From an uncultured Rickettsiales bacterium (GTDB taxonomy: Bacteria > Pseudomonadota > Alphaproteobacteria > Rickettsiales > UBA1997), in NCBI GenBank assembly GCA_937927795.1, contig CALBSF010000119.1, forward strand, positions 1 through 12,595: a DNA stretch of 12,595 nt. Reading direction: 5' to 3'. The notes below the pieces were generated by a model. It worked only from the letters and a program-made list of their open reading frames with translations. It ran no database searches and was not told the DNA's origin. Positions 1 through 7,670 of this stretch are shown here, in pieces. The position numbers and the translations under genes are program-made. The stretch's first letter is position 1. Every line of letters begins with the position of its first letter.

Positions 1-1
1 C

Positions 2-2380
2 CCACCCTTCGCCAACGGCCTTCCCCACTACGGGCACCTTCTAACCGGCTTCATTAAAGACATTTTTGCCCGCTATCAAACCATGAAAGGCAAAAAAGTT
101 GAACGCCGCTTCGGCTGGGACACTCACGGTCTTCCAGTTGAAATGGAAACTGAAAAAGAACTTACTCAAAAAGAAGGCAGACCAATTTCCGGGCAAATCG
201 CAATTCAAGAATATGGAATTGAGAAATTCAATAAAGCCTGCGAAATTTCAGTAATGAAATATGCTGGTGATTGGAAACATTATGTTACTCGCCAAGGCCG
301 CTTCGTTGATTTTGATGGCAGTTACAAAACCATGGATTTAAATTACATGGAATCAGTAATTTGGGCTTTTAATCAGCTGTTTGAAAAAGGGCTGTTATAT
401 GAAGATTTTAGAGTTGTTCCTTATTCTTGGGCATGTCAAACACCTTTGTCAAACTTTGAAACTAGGATGGATAATGCTTATAGAAGAAAGGAAAGTAAGG
501 CGGTTACGGTTAAGTTTTCCCTACTAACAAACAGAAATAATGAAAATGGAAAAAATTTATCTCAATTTTTTTCTCTTAGCGATATTTCTAGAGTCTCACT
601 TCTAGCTTGGACAACAACTCCATGGACACTGCCAGCAAATCTTGCTTTAGCTGTTGGGAAGGAAATTGATTATGCAGCAATAAAGGTAAAAAAAATAAAA
701 CCAGAAAATACTACGCCAGAAAAAGAAGTTTTAATTCTAGCTACTAGTTTAATCGAAAAATTTACAAAAGATTTGGGCGAATTCGAAGTGGTTGGAAACT
801 TAAAAGGATCGAATCTTGTTGGACTAGAGTATCAACAGATTTTTAATGAAAATCTCATGATAGATAAGACAGACTTGGATGAGTGCTATGACAATATATT
901 TAAAATTTTGCACGGGGATTTTGTTTCAACTGAAGAAGGAACTGGCATAGTACATCTAGCCCCTGGATTTGGTGAAGATGATCAATTGTTATGTAAAAAA
1001 TACGGCATTCCAACCCTCTGCCCAGTTGATGAAGGTGGAAAGTTTAGTTCAAAAATTTTATTTAAATTAAGAGAAAAAAATGGACAAATCCAAGTATGTA
1101 AAATTCTAGATACCAATGACTTAAAGCTTGATGAAAGGCAAGTTTTTGAAACTAATGATGATATTATTAAATATCTTAAATCAACTGGCGCATGGCTTAA
1201 AACTGAACAATATTTTCATAATTACCCACATTGCTGGAGAACCGACACTCCACTAATTTATCGCGCTGTCTCATCATGGTATGTTAAAGTTACTGATTTT
1301 AAAGATCGCATGATTGAGGTTAATAAACAAATTAACTGGATTCCAAATCACATTCAAGAAGGTCAATTTGGTAAGTGGTTAGAAGGTGCGCGCGATTGGT
1401 CAATTACGCGTAATCGTTTTTGGGGATGCCCAGTTCCAGTTTGGAAATCAAAATCTGGCAAGTTAAAAGTCTTTGGCTCAATTGCGGAATTAGAAAAAAT
1501 TTCAGGTAAAAAAATTACCAATTTACATCGACCATTTATTGATGATGTAACTTTTGAAATTGACGGTGAGCAATATAAGCGCGTTAACGATGTTCTTGAT
1601 TGCTGGTTTGAATCAGGCTCAATGCCTTACGCTCAAGCCCATTATCCTTTTGAAAATAAAGAATGGTTTGAAAATAATTTTCCTGCCGACTTTATTACTG
1701 AATATATCGCTCAAACCCGCGGCTGGTTTTATACTATGGTTGTTTTATCAACTGCGCTTTTTGACAAACCACCATTTAAAAATGTAATTTGTCACGGTAC
1801 AATTTTAGATGAAAAATCGCAAAAACTTTCTAAGCGTTTAAAAAATTACGCTGATCCCCTAGAAATTTTTTCTACTTTAGGGTCAGATGCAATGCGTTTT
1901 TACATGATTTCGCAGCCCGTAATGCGCGGTCAAGAACTGAGAATTGACAAGGAAGGAAAAGCAATTCGCGACACTCTTCGCCTATCAATTAAACCGCTTA
2001 TAAATGCCTTTAATTTCTTTTGCCTTTACGCCAATGCCGACAAAATCAAGGCTAATCGCATTACAGCTTCAAGAGAATTTAAAAATAATTTAGATCGTTA
2101 TATTTTAGCTAAATTAAAGGCGGCGGTTGAAAATATTGATAAAGCCATGACCAATTACGACACCGTAATTGCCGCAGAAGAATTTAATCATTTTTTTGAA
2201 AGTCTAAATAATTGGTATATCAGAAGAAGCAGAACACGCTTTTGGAAAAGCGGCATCGATCAAGACAAACAAGATTCTTACGATGTGCTTTACACGGTTT
2301 TAATCACCATGTGCGAAGCAAGTGCATCTTTGTTGCCATTTACAACTGAGTTTGTTTGGAAGGCTTTAAGTAATAAATAA
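2..2380 (+). CDS. ileS: isoleucyl-tRNA synthetase, 5' partial and C-terminally truncated
   Basis: Charges tRNA-Ile with isoleucine in the cytoplasm. The frame is open to the left edge and encodes the class I HIGH-type motif HYGH at 26-37, so the Met at 83 is internal and the true start lies outside the window. Counting from that Met: RRFGWDTHGLPVE at 9-20, the CP1 editing-domain core WTTTPWTLP at 176-184, EEGTGIVHLAPGFGEDD near 284-300, CWRTDTPLIYR at 385-394, and the KMSKS-type loop KLSKR at 581-585. The anticodon-binding domain starts near 625. These features match the long eukaryote-like IleRS type that I recall from Rickettsia (over 1000 residues). After KLSKR only about 180 residues remain where roughly 450 are expected. 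The end of the anticodon-binding domain and the C-terminal domains are therefore missing, and they are not found in any frame downstream. Identity is near certain; whether it is functional is open. Confidence 0.95.
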   Translation, partial: PPFANGLPHYGHLLTGFIKDIFARYQTMKGKKVERRFGWDTHGLPVEMETEKELTQKEGRPISGQIAIQEYGIEKFNKACEISVMKYAGDWKHYVTRQGRFVDFDGSYKTMDLNYMESVIWAFNQLFEKGLLYEDFRVVPYSWACQTPLSNFETRMDNAYRRKESKAVTVKFSLLTNRNNENGKNLSQFFSLSDISRVSLLAWTTTPWTLPANLALAVGKEIDYAAIKVKKIKPENTTPEKEVLILATSLIEKFTKDLGEFEVVGNLKGSNLVGLEYQQIFNENLMIDKTDLDECYDNIFKILHGDFVSTEEGTGIVHLAPGFGEDDQLLCKKYGIPTLCPVDEGGKFSSKILFKLREKNGQIQVCKILDTNDLKLDERQVFETNDDIIKYLKSTGAWLKTEQYFHNYPHCWRTDTPLIYRAVSSWYVKVTDFKDRMIEVNKQINWIPNHIQEGQFGKWLEGARDWSITRNRFWGCPVPVWKSKSGKLKVFGSIAELEKISGKKITNLHRPFIDDVTFEIDGEQYKRVNDVLDCWFESGSMPYAQAHYPFENKEWFENNFPADFITEYIAQTRGWFYTMVVLSTALFDKPPFKNVICHGTILDEKSQKLSKRLKNYADPLEIFSTLGSDAMRFYMISQPVMRGQELRIDKEGKAIRDTLRLSIKPLINAFNFFCLYANADKIKANRITASREFKNNLDRYILAKLKAAVENIDKAMTNYDTVIAAEEFNHFFESLNNWYIRRSRTRFWKSGIDQDKQDSYDVLYTVLITMCEASASLLPFTTEFVWKALSNK

Positions 2381-2383
2381 ACC

Positions 2384-2442
2384 AAAAGGGGTCAGACCCC
2401 TTTTAGGATTAGTAGAAAAAGGGTCTGACCCCTTTATTTTTT
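2384..2442 (+). terminator. strong hairpin plus T-tract after ileS, built from two inverted copies of a short palindrome
   Basis: Position 2384-2404 is a perfect palindrome with 10-base arms, AAAAGGGGTC and GACCCCTTTT, around a central A. A second, slightly degenerate copy in the opposite orientation lies at 2416-2435 after an 11-base spacer. The two copies can pair with each other along about 20 base pairs with one bulge, and the right copy is followed by six Ts at 2437-2442. This has the form of a rho-independent terminator and sits 3 bp after the ileS stop. The GGGGTCAGACCCC core resembles a dispersed repeat I recall from many unrelated bacteria, so it may be a mobile palindrome used as a terminator. 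Confidence 0.7.
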
Positions 2443-2468
2443 ATTACAAAGATCGCAACAAATTCATC

Positions 2469-2544
2469 GTCACACTGAGCTTGTCGAAGTGTGATTTTAA
2501 GGACTTATGTATCCTGAATTACACTTCGACAAGCTCAGTGTGAC
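2469..2544. repeat. 24-bp perfect inverted repeat with 28-bp spacer (REP/MITE-like)
   Basis: The arms at 2469-2492 and 2521-2544 are exact reverse complements, each containing CACTGAGCTTGTCGAAGTG. The 28-bp spacer has a weak inner stem (AGGA/TCCT). Each arm also carries a small inner palindrome (CACACT/AGTGTG). The element lies 21 bp beyond the stop of the leftward gene and could act as its transcription barrier, but no clear T-tract follows on that strand. Similar arms are familiar to me as dispersed repeats in unrelated genomes; I could not check this. No coding capacity. Confidence 0.75.
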
Positions 2545-2565
2545 AATTGGGCAATTTACATATTT

Positions 2566-3849
2566 TTACAAAGCCTTAAACGCGAAAGTTAAATCTTCGA
2601 TTAAGTCTTGAGGGTTTTCAAGACCGATTGATAGGCGGATTAAGCCTTCTTCGAGACCAAAGATTTGGCGCAGGTTTTGAGGAACTCCAGAATGAGTTGT
2701 TGAAGAAGGATGGCACACTAAAGATTCAGTTCCACCAAGGCTTACCGCTGATTTAAATAATTGCAAAGCATTAATAAATTTAAAACAATCTTGTCTTGTT
2801 GCCCCTTCAATTACAAAAGCAAAAGTTGAGCCATATCCGAGGCACTGATTTTTAAAGGCTTCTTGGTAATTTTTATCTTCAATATATTTCGGATGATAAA
2901 TTTTTACTTTTTTATAAGGATTTTTATCAAGCCAATCAACTATTTCTAGCGATGATTTTTCAGCAGCTCTCATTCTAATATGAACAGTTTCTAGTGATCT
3001 TGAAATCATCCAAGAAGAATGCGGATCAAGCTGCGAGCCAAAAGAATTTCGATTTGAACGAACCTTATCCATCAATTCTTTTTTACCCATAACCGCTCCG
3101 GCAACTAGGTCTGAGTGTCCGCCAACATATTTAGTTAATGAATAACAAACTAGATCAACGCCGTGATTTAATGGCTTTTGAAATATTGGCCCAAACATTG
3201 TGTTATCGCAAACAATGATTGGACGATAGCTGTATTTTTTTTCAAAATTATCAACTGCGTTTTTTATTTTTTTAAAATCAACCATTGAATTGGTTGGATT
3301 GGCCGGGCTTTCAATATAAACCATCGCCACCCTACCCTTTAAATGGCCGCTTTCCAAGGCATCTTCAATATTTTTTTGATTCAAGCCATCCAGAAATTCA
3401 ACATCCAAAATTCCCCAATTTGCAAAAGATTTGCGAATTAAAGTTTCGGTGCCGCCATATAAGGGCGCAGAATGAACTATAACATCTGCAGGTTTTAATA
3501 AAGCAAAAAACATGGTTGCAATTGCCGACATTCCTGAAGAAAAAACATTACAAGCATCTGCATCTTCAAGCAAAGCTAGGCGATCTTCAATAATTTCAAG
3601 ATTTGGATTGTTGAATCTGCTATAAATTAAACCACCAACACTTCCACTTGGCATCGGCTTTCTGCCCGACATTACATCGAAAAACTCTTCACCATCTTGA
3701 GCGGTTTTAAAGGCAAAAGTTGAGGTTAAAAAAACCGGCGGCTTTACTGCGCCCTCAGACATAAAAGCATCATAACCATATGACATCATTTGAGTTTCTG
3801 GATGTAATTTGCGTTCTTGAATATGAGTTTTTTTATATTTTTTTGACAT
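2566..3849 (-). CDS. PLP-dependent cystathionine gamma-synthase-family enzyme (Cys/Met metabolism)
   Basis: A 427-residue fold-type I PLP enzyme of the Cys/Met metabolism family, which makes or breaks C-S bonds in cystathionine, homocysteine or methionine. The Schiff-base lysine is K240 in YSLTKYVGGHSD. D215 (CDNT) should hold the pyridine nitrogen, the phosphate-binding loop is SSGMSAI at 104-110, Y76 and R78 lie in YSRFNNPN, and the substrate-carboxylate arginine is R405 in LIRLSIGLE. The N-terminal LHPETQMMSYGYDAFMSEG stretch resembles the alphaproteobacterial 'cystathionine gamma-synthase family' group, so I do not assign metB, metC or megL. The catalytic set looks complete. It starts 68 bp after proA across an AT-only-like gap without a Shine-Dalgarno sequence; it may be the last operon gene or have its own promoter. 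Confidence 0.9.
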   Translation of the reverse strand: MSKKYKKTHIQERKLHPETQMMSYGYDAFMSEGAVKPPVFLTSTFAFKTAQDGEEFFDVMSGRKPMPSGSVGGLIYSRFNNPNLEIIEDRLALLEDADACNVFSSGMSAIATMFFALLKPADVIVHSAPLYGGTETLIRKSFANWGILDVEFLDGLNQKNIEDALESGHLKGRVAMVYIESPANPTNSMVDFKKIKNAVDNFEKKYSYRPIIVCDNTMFGPIFQKPLNHGVDLVCYSLTKYVGGHSDLVAGAVMGKKELMDKVRSNRNSFGSQLDPHSSWMISRSLETVHIRMRAAEKSSLEIVDWLDKNPYKKVKIYHPKYIEDKNYQEAFKNQCLGYGSTFAFVIEGATRQDCFKFINALQLFKSAVSLGGTESLVCHPSSTTHSGVPQNLRQIFGLEEGLIRLSIGLENPQDLIEDLTFAFKAL

Positions 3850-3917
3850 GTTTTATTATTAAAATTATTATTTTAGAAATTATTGCATTTAGTAAATTAA
3901 TTTATTAGGCAATTTAT

Positions 3918-5177
3918 CTAAGCCCTACAGGCGCCATCGCCAACAACAATATATTTGTAAGTTACCAGCTGCTCTAAGCCAACCGGACCTCTAGCATGAA
4001 GCTTCCCTGTTGCAATTCCAACTTCTGCGCCAAGACCAAATTCGCCGCCATCCGCAAACTGGGTTGATGCATTATGCATTACAATTGCAGAATTTACTTT
4101 TTGTAAAAAAATTTTTGCCGCTTTTTCATCTTCAGTAATAATGCTTTCGGTATGCATTGAGCCATATTTAGCAATATGTTTTATTGCCTCATCTAAATTT
4201 TGAACAATTTTTATTGAAATAATTTTATCTAAAAATTCAGTGTAAAAATCTTCTTCATCGGCTTTTTTAATTCTTTGATCAATTGAGGCAGATTCTTGAT
4301 CGCCGCGCATTTCGCAATTTTTTTCAAGCAAATCATCGGCAATTAAAGGTAAAATTTTTGTCGCAATTTTTTGATCTATCAAAAGAGATTCAGTTGCGCC
4401 GCAAACCCCTACCCTTCTAAGCTTAGCATTTAATAAAACTTTTCTTGCCTTATCAAAATCAGCCGCTTCATGAATATAGGTATGGCAATTTCCATCCAAA
4501 TGACGAAAAACTGGAATTTTACTATGCTCTAAAACCGCTTTAATCAAGGATTTTCCGCCTCTTGGAATAACTACATCTATATAATCTTCCATTTTCAATA
4601 ATTCATTTACATAATTTCTATTAACATTAGAAATTAATATTACTGAATTTTTATCAACATTGAATTTTTCTAAAGCATTTCGATAAATTTGCGCCAAAAT
4701 TTTAGATGAATTAATCGACTCAGAACCACATCTTAAAATCACCGCATTACCTGATTTTAAAGCAAGTGCAGCAATATCAGAAGTAACATTTGGACGAGAT
4801 TCATAAATTGCAAGCAACACCCCAATTGGCGTGGTAATTCTTTTTATATTTAAACCATTATCGCGATCAACATCATAAAGAATTTTTCCAACCGGATCAG
4901 CCAATTTTACAATATCTTCAATTGCATCGGCTAAAGAAAAAATTCTTTTTTCATCAAGAATTAAACGATCAATTTTTGCATCATCGAGCCCATTTTTTTT
5001 GGCATTTTTTACATCTTCTTCATTGGCTTTTATAATTTCATTTACTTCTTTTTTAATTGATTTTGCAACTTCTAATAAAATTTGATTTTTTATCTCCAAA
5101 TCAATATTGGCAAGCTCAAGCGATGCCTTCTTAGAATCTTGACAAATTTTTAAAATTTCAGATTTTATTTCATCCAT
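3918..5177 (-). CDS. proA: gamma-glutamyl phosphate reductase
   Basis: Catalyses the NADPH-dependent reduction of gamma-glutamyl phosphate to glutamate semialdehyde, the second step of proline synthesis. At 419 residues it has the normal family length. Visible signatures are YESRPNVTSD at 125-134, the VIPRGGKSLI loop at 203-212, GNCHTYIHEAAD at 229-240, the catalytic cysteine C259 in GVCGATE, and the C-terminal ARGPVGLEQLVTYKY at 395-409. The usual ILRGG at 147-151 reads ILRCG here, an unusual but probably harmless change. The start overlaps the end of the upstream membrane-protein gene by 8 bp, which implies translational coupling. It ends with UAG at the expected family length, showing that UAG works as a stop in this genome. 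No proB is in the window, so the kinase must be encoded elsewhere or be absent. Confidence 0.97.
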   Translation of the reverse strand: MDEIKSEILKICQDSKKASLELANIDLEIKNQILLEVAKSIKKEVNEIIKANEEDVKNAKKNGLDDAKIDRLILDEKRIFSLADAIEDIVKLADPVGKILYDVDRDNGLNIKRITTPIGVLLAIYESRPNVTSDIAALALKSGNAVILRCGSESINSSKILAQIYRNALEKFNVDKNSVILISNVNRNYVNELLKMEDYIDVVIPRGGKSLIKAVLEHSKIPVFRHLDGNCHTYIHEAADFDKARKVLLNAKLRRVGVCGATESLLIDQKIATKILPLIADDLLEKNCEMRGDQESASIDQRIKKADEEDFYTEFLDKIISIKIVQNLDEAIKHIAKYGSMHTESIITEDEKAAKIFLQKVNSAIVMHNASTQFADGGEFGLGAEVGIATGKLHARGPVGLEQLVTYKYIVVGDGACRA

Positions 5178-6591
5178 AAATTAAAAAAGAAGAAAATATT
5201 AAAGATAAAATTAGTGATAAAGCCAGAATTGTAGGAGCTAAAATCAAGCTAGAATCACTTTCAATTTGATTGATTAAATCTAGATCTTCCGGCGATTTAT
5301 CTAAAGAATTTGGCGACAATAAAGGATATAATAATTTAAATGAAAAGATAATCAAGCTTAGATAATAAAGGGTTAAGATGATTTTTGGTAAAAATAAATG
5401 ATTATTTGTAGCAATTTTCATTAAAGAAAGATTCTGAATTGTACTAATTGACGGAGCTGCGCCAATTAAGCTTGCAAGGCAAAATAGCATCAAAATTCCA
5501 TTTATTCTCATTTTATAAAAAATGCCGATTATATCTTTGTCTTTTGAGTTGTTTAAATATAAGGCTAAATTGGAAATTAAAACAAAAAATAAGCTGATAT
5601 TCAGACCAAATGAGATAGTGGGAAAATAAATTTTAGTTTTGTCATGTAAGGTAAAAATAAAAATAGCGAAAATGGCAAAAACTAATTGCTGGAAAAAAAT
5701 ATGCAAAAATGAAGTTTTGATGGTTTTGGAAAATATTAAAAATAAGGAAGAAATGGCGATGTTAGCTAAAAATATTAGTTCAATAAAAATAACCATGAAT
5801 CTATCGATATTTTTAGGAAGAAATTGAAATTTGGTTAATAAGCATAAAACAGGTAACGCGTAAGATAAAAAACAGAATAAATAGATAAAAATTAATTCTA
5901 CATTAAAGCGATAAAATATTAAATAAAATGGCGCTAAAATGAAGGCGAATAATGCAAAGGAATATAGAAAAATAAGTAACAAAGTTTTTTCGTAAGAAAG
6001 ATTATTTAAATCAATAAAATCAAGGTTTTTGGTGAAGTTGTAAGTTAAGAAAATTGCGAGAAAAAAAGCGAATGATTGAAGGGTAAAAATTAAATTAAAA
6101 ATTTGTGAAAAAATATCTCTTTTTTTATATAAAAACTTCTCAGCAAAAAATTTTAATAAAAATAATAAAATTGAGTAAAATAAAAACCATGAAACTAAGT
6201 TTTTGCTTAAGATTAATAAGGTGAGAATTGATATAATTACGCTTAAAAAGAATTTTAAACTGTTGATATTTTCATCTTTTGATAATGTTGAAAAGCGATG
6301 AGAATAAAAATTTAAAATAATCCATAAAAATCCTAATAACCATAAAAAATTTATGGTTATTTTATCGATAGCAATTACTAAAGAAATTTCATTTATTTTA
6401 GTGTTAAAAACTAAATTATCACTATAACTTAATCCGCCACAAAGCCCTATTAAAGGGGCAAAGAATAGGATTGACGAGGCTTTATTGATGATGTTATTTA
6501 TGACTTGATTATCGTAAAAAATAGAAAATATTATGCAGTTTGCAATTGGGATTATTGCTAAAAGTAATAATAAAAATTGTGTTTGCGACAT
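5170..6591 (-). CDS. polytopic membrane protein resembling complex I/Mrp antiporter-like subunits (NuoL/M/N family), divergent
   Basis: A 473-residue inner-membrane protein with about 14 predicted helices (near residues 5-25, 38-56, 78-96, 112-129, 131-150, 163-184, 203-224, 231-252, 265-288, 295-314, 324-345, 364-385, 402-424, 449-470). The length and helix count match NuoM/NuoN-type subunits. Local resemblances are ITINFLWLLGFLWIILNFYS at 79-97, followed by SHRF, and GAAPSISTIQNLSLMK at 377-392, the place of the usual 'PP..GF..K' helix. The family's TM5 glutamate (FWE) appears as FYS at 138-140, and the TM7 lysine before AP appears as leucine (L219), so proton pumping is doubtful. Family assignment rests on my own hand alignment; a flippase- or polymerase-like glycan protein is the main alternative, given the two glycosyltransferases upstream. 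It ends in UGA and overlaps proA. Confidence 0.5.
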   Translation of the reverse strand: MSQTQFLLLLLAIIPIANCIIFSIFYDNQVINNIINKASSILFFAPLIGLCGGLSYSDNLVFNTKINEISLVIAIDKITINFLWLLGFLWIILNFYSHRFSTLSKDENINSLKFFLSVIISILTLLILSKNLVSWFLFYSILLFLLKFFAEKFLYKKRDIFSQIFNLIFTLQSFAFFLAIFLTYNFTKNLDFIDLNNLSYEKTLLLIFLYSFALFAFILAPFYLIFYRFNVELIFIYLFCFLSYALPVLCLLTKFQFLPKNIDRFMVIFIELIFLANIAISSLFLIFSKTIKTSFLHIFFQQLVFAIFAIFIFTLHDKTKIYFPTISFGLNISLFFVLISNLALYLNNSKDKDIIGIFYKMRINGILMLFCLASLIGAAPSISTIQNLSLMKIATNNHLFLPKIILTLYYLSLIIFSFKLLYPLLSPNSLDKSPEDLDLINQIESDSSLILAPTILALSLILSLIFSSFLIYG

Positions 6592-6602
6592 TTGTTTAAT
6601 TA

Positions 6603-7670
6603 TTAATTTTCACCAAAAATTTCCTTCAATCGATTTTTTAAAGCCGCGTAGGAAAATTTTTCTTTTAGTCTGATGAAGGAATTTTGAATTATTTGGTTTG
6701 TTAGAATATTATTATTGCTTAAATCAATTATTGCTCGAGAAAAACGCTCTATAAATAAATTTTCTGGCTGCAATTGAACTATCAAACCATCAACTCTATC
6801 GCGAACAACCTCTTTTGGACCATCGCAATCAGTTACAATTACTGGCTTACGATATTTTACCGCTTCTAAAATTACTAAACCAAATGTTTCTCCAGATGAA
6901 TCTATTGAAGGCATACAAAAAATATCAATTGAGAAAAAAAAATCATTTTTATTTTTTATCCAACCACAAAATTCAACTCTATCTTGTAAGTTTAATTTTT
7001 TTACCAAATCCTTTAGGTTAGATTCTTCTTGGCCGCCCCCGGCAATTTTTAAAAAGAATTTTTTGTTAGAAATTGTTTCAAGATTTTTTAGCACATATAA
7101 CATCTCACTAAAACCTTTGCATTTTTGAAAACGCCCCATCACCCCAATTACAATTTCATTCTTATTTTGTAAATCAACTTCTGGCGCCACCTCTATCGCA
7201 TCACTCAAATCAATAGCATTTGAAATAACAAAACTTCTATCCTCACTTTGACCTTTTTGAATTGTACGATAAAAAATTTCTTTATTAACCGATAAGATTA
7301 TATCACTGCCAATAGAGCGCTTAACATTGGTGCTGTGATTAACTGCAATGAGTTTGATATCTTTATTTTTTCCAATCGCTTTTCTAGATAAAACCATTGC
7401 CCTGCCAACATGCGCCACAACTGCGTCAGCCTTAAATTCTTTTAGAATATTCGCAATATTTTTTGCAGCAAAAATATCAAAATCACCAAAATTATTTTTT
7501 ATTTTTTTAAGCTCAGCTCCCATCTCTAAAACCTGATTTGCGTAAGGCGCATCTTCTTTGGTTATTGCTAAAACTTGATGATTTAAATCTTTTAAAGTTT
7601 TTAAATAATCAAGAAAAACCTGCTCTGCCCCACCATTTTGTGAGGTTAAAATTATATTAACTATTCTCAT
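6603..7670 (-). CDS. GT4-family glycosyltransferase (GT-B fold), probable LPS/envelope glycan synthesis
   Basis: A 355-residue glycosyltransferase that should transfer a sugar from a nucleotide-sugar donor to a lipid-linked or LPS acceptor at the cytoplasmic face. The N-terminal acceptor lobe begins MRIVNIILTSQNGGAEQVF, with the family's GGAE motif at 13-16. The donor lobe contains IGVMGRFQKCKGF at 175-187, the glycine loop IAGGGQE at 209-215, VEFCGW at 232-237, and the EX7E retaining-GT motif E261/E269 in GETFGLVILEA. VTDCDGPKEVV at 279-289 follows. All are typical of GT4. The start directly abuts the stop of the upstream glycosyltransferase, and the membrane-protein gene starts 11 bp downstream, so all are probably cotranscribed. 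The sugar and the acceptor cannot be told from sequence. Confidence 0.88.
   Translation of the reverse strand: MRIVNIILTSQNGGAEQVFLDYLKTLKDLNHQVLAITKEDAPYANQVLEMGAELKKIKNNFGDFDIFAAKNIANILKEFKADAVVAHVGRAMVLSRKAIGKNKDIKLIAVNHSTNVKRSIGSDIILSVNKEIFYRTIQKGQSEDRSFVISNAIDLSDAIEVAPEVDLQNKNEIVIGVMGRFQKCKGFSEMLYVLKNLETISNKKFFLKIAGGGQEESNLKDLVKKLNLQDRVEFCGWIKNKNDFFFSIDIFCMPSIDSSGETFGLVILEAVKYRKPVIVTDCDGPKEVVRDRVDGLIVQLQPENLFIERFSRAIIDLSNNNILTNQIIQNSFIRLKEKFSYAALKNRLKEIFGEN

Noticed and set aside
1554..1787. Small open frames overlapping larger genes (for example 1554-1787, 3285-3482, 5639-5827, 6815-7021, 7348-7536, 8953-9135, 10014-10268)
   Set aside because: Each lies within a well-supported gene in another frame and encodes no recognisable motif.
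83..2380. ATG at 83 as the ileS start
   Set aside because: The same frame is open back to base 2 and encodes the essential HYGH motif, so this Met is internal.
2384..2544. CRISPR-like repeats
   Set aside because: The repeats are inverted pairs of two different sequences, not direct repeats with regular spacers.
3918..3920. UAG reassigned to a sense codon genome-wide
   Set aside because: proA ends at UAG at the normal family length; reading through would add only a few codons of unlikely sequence.
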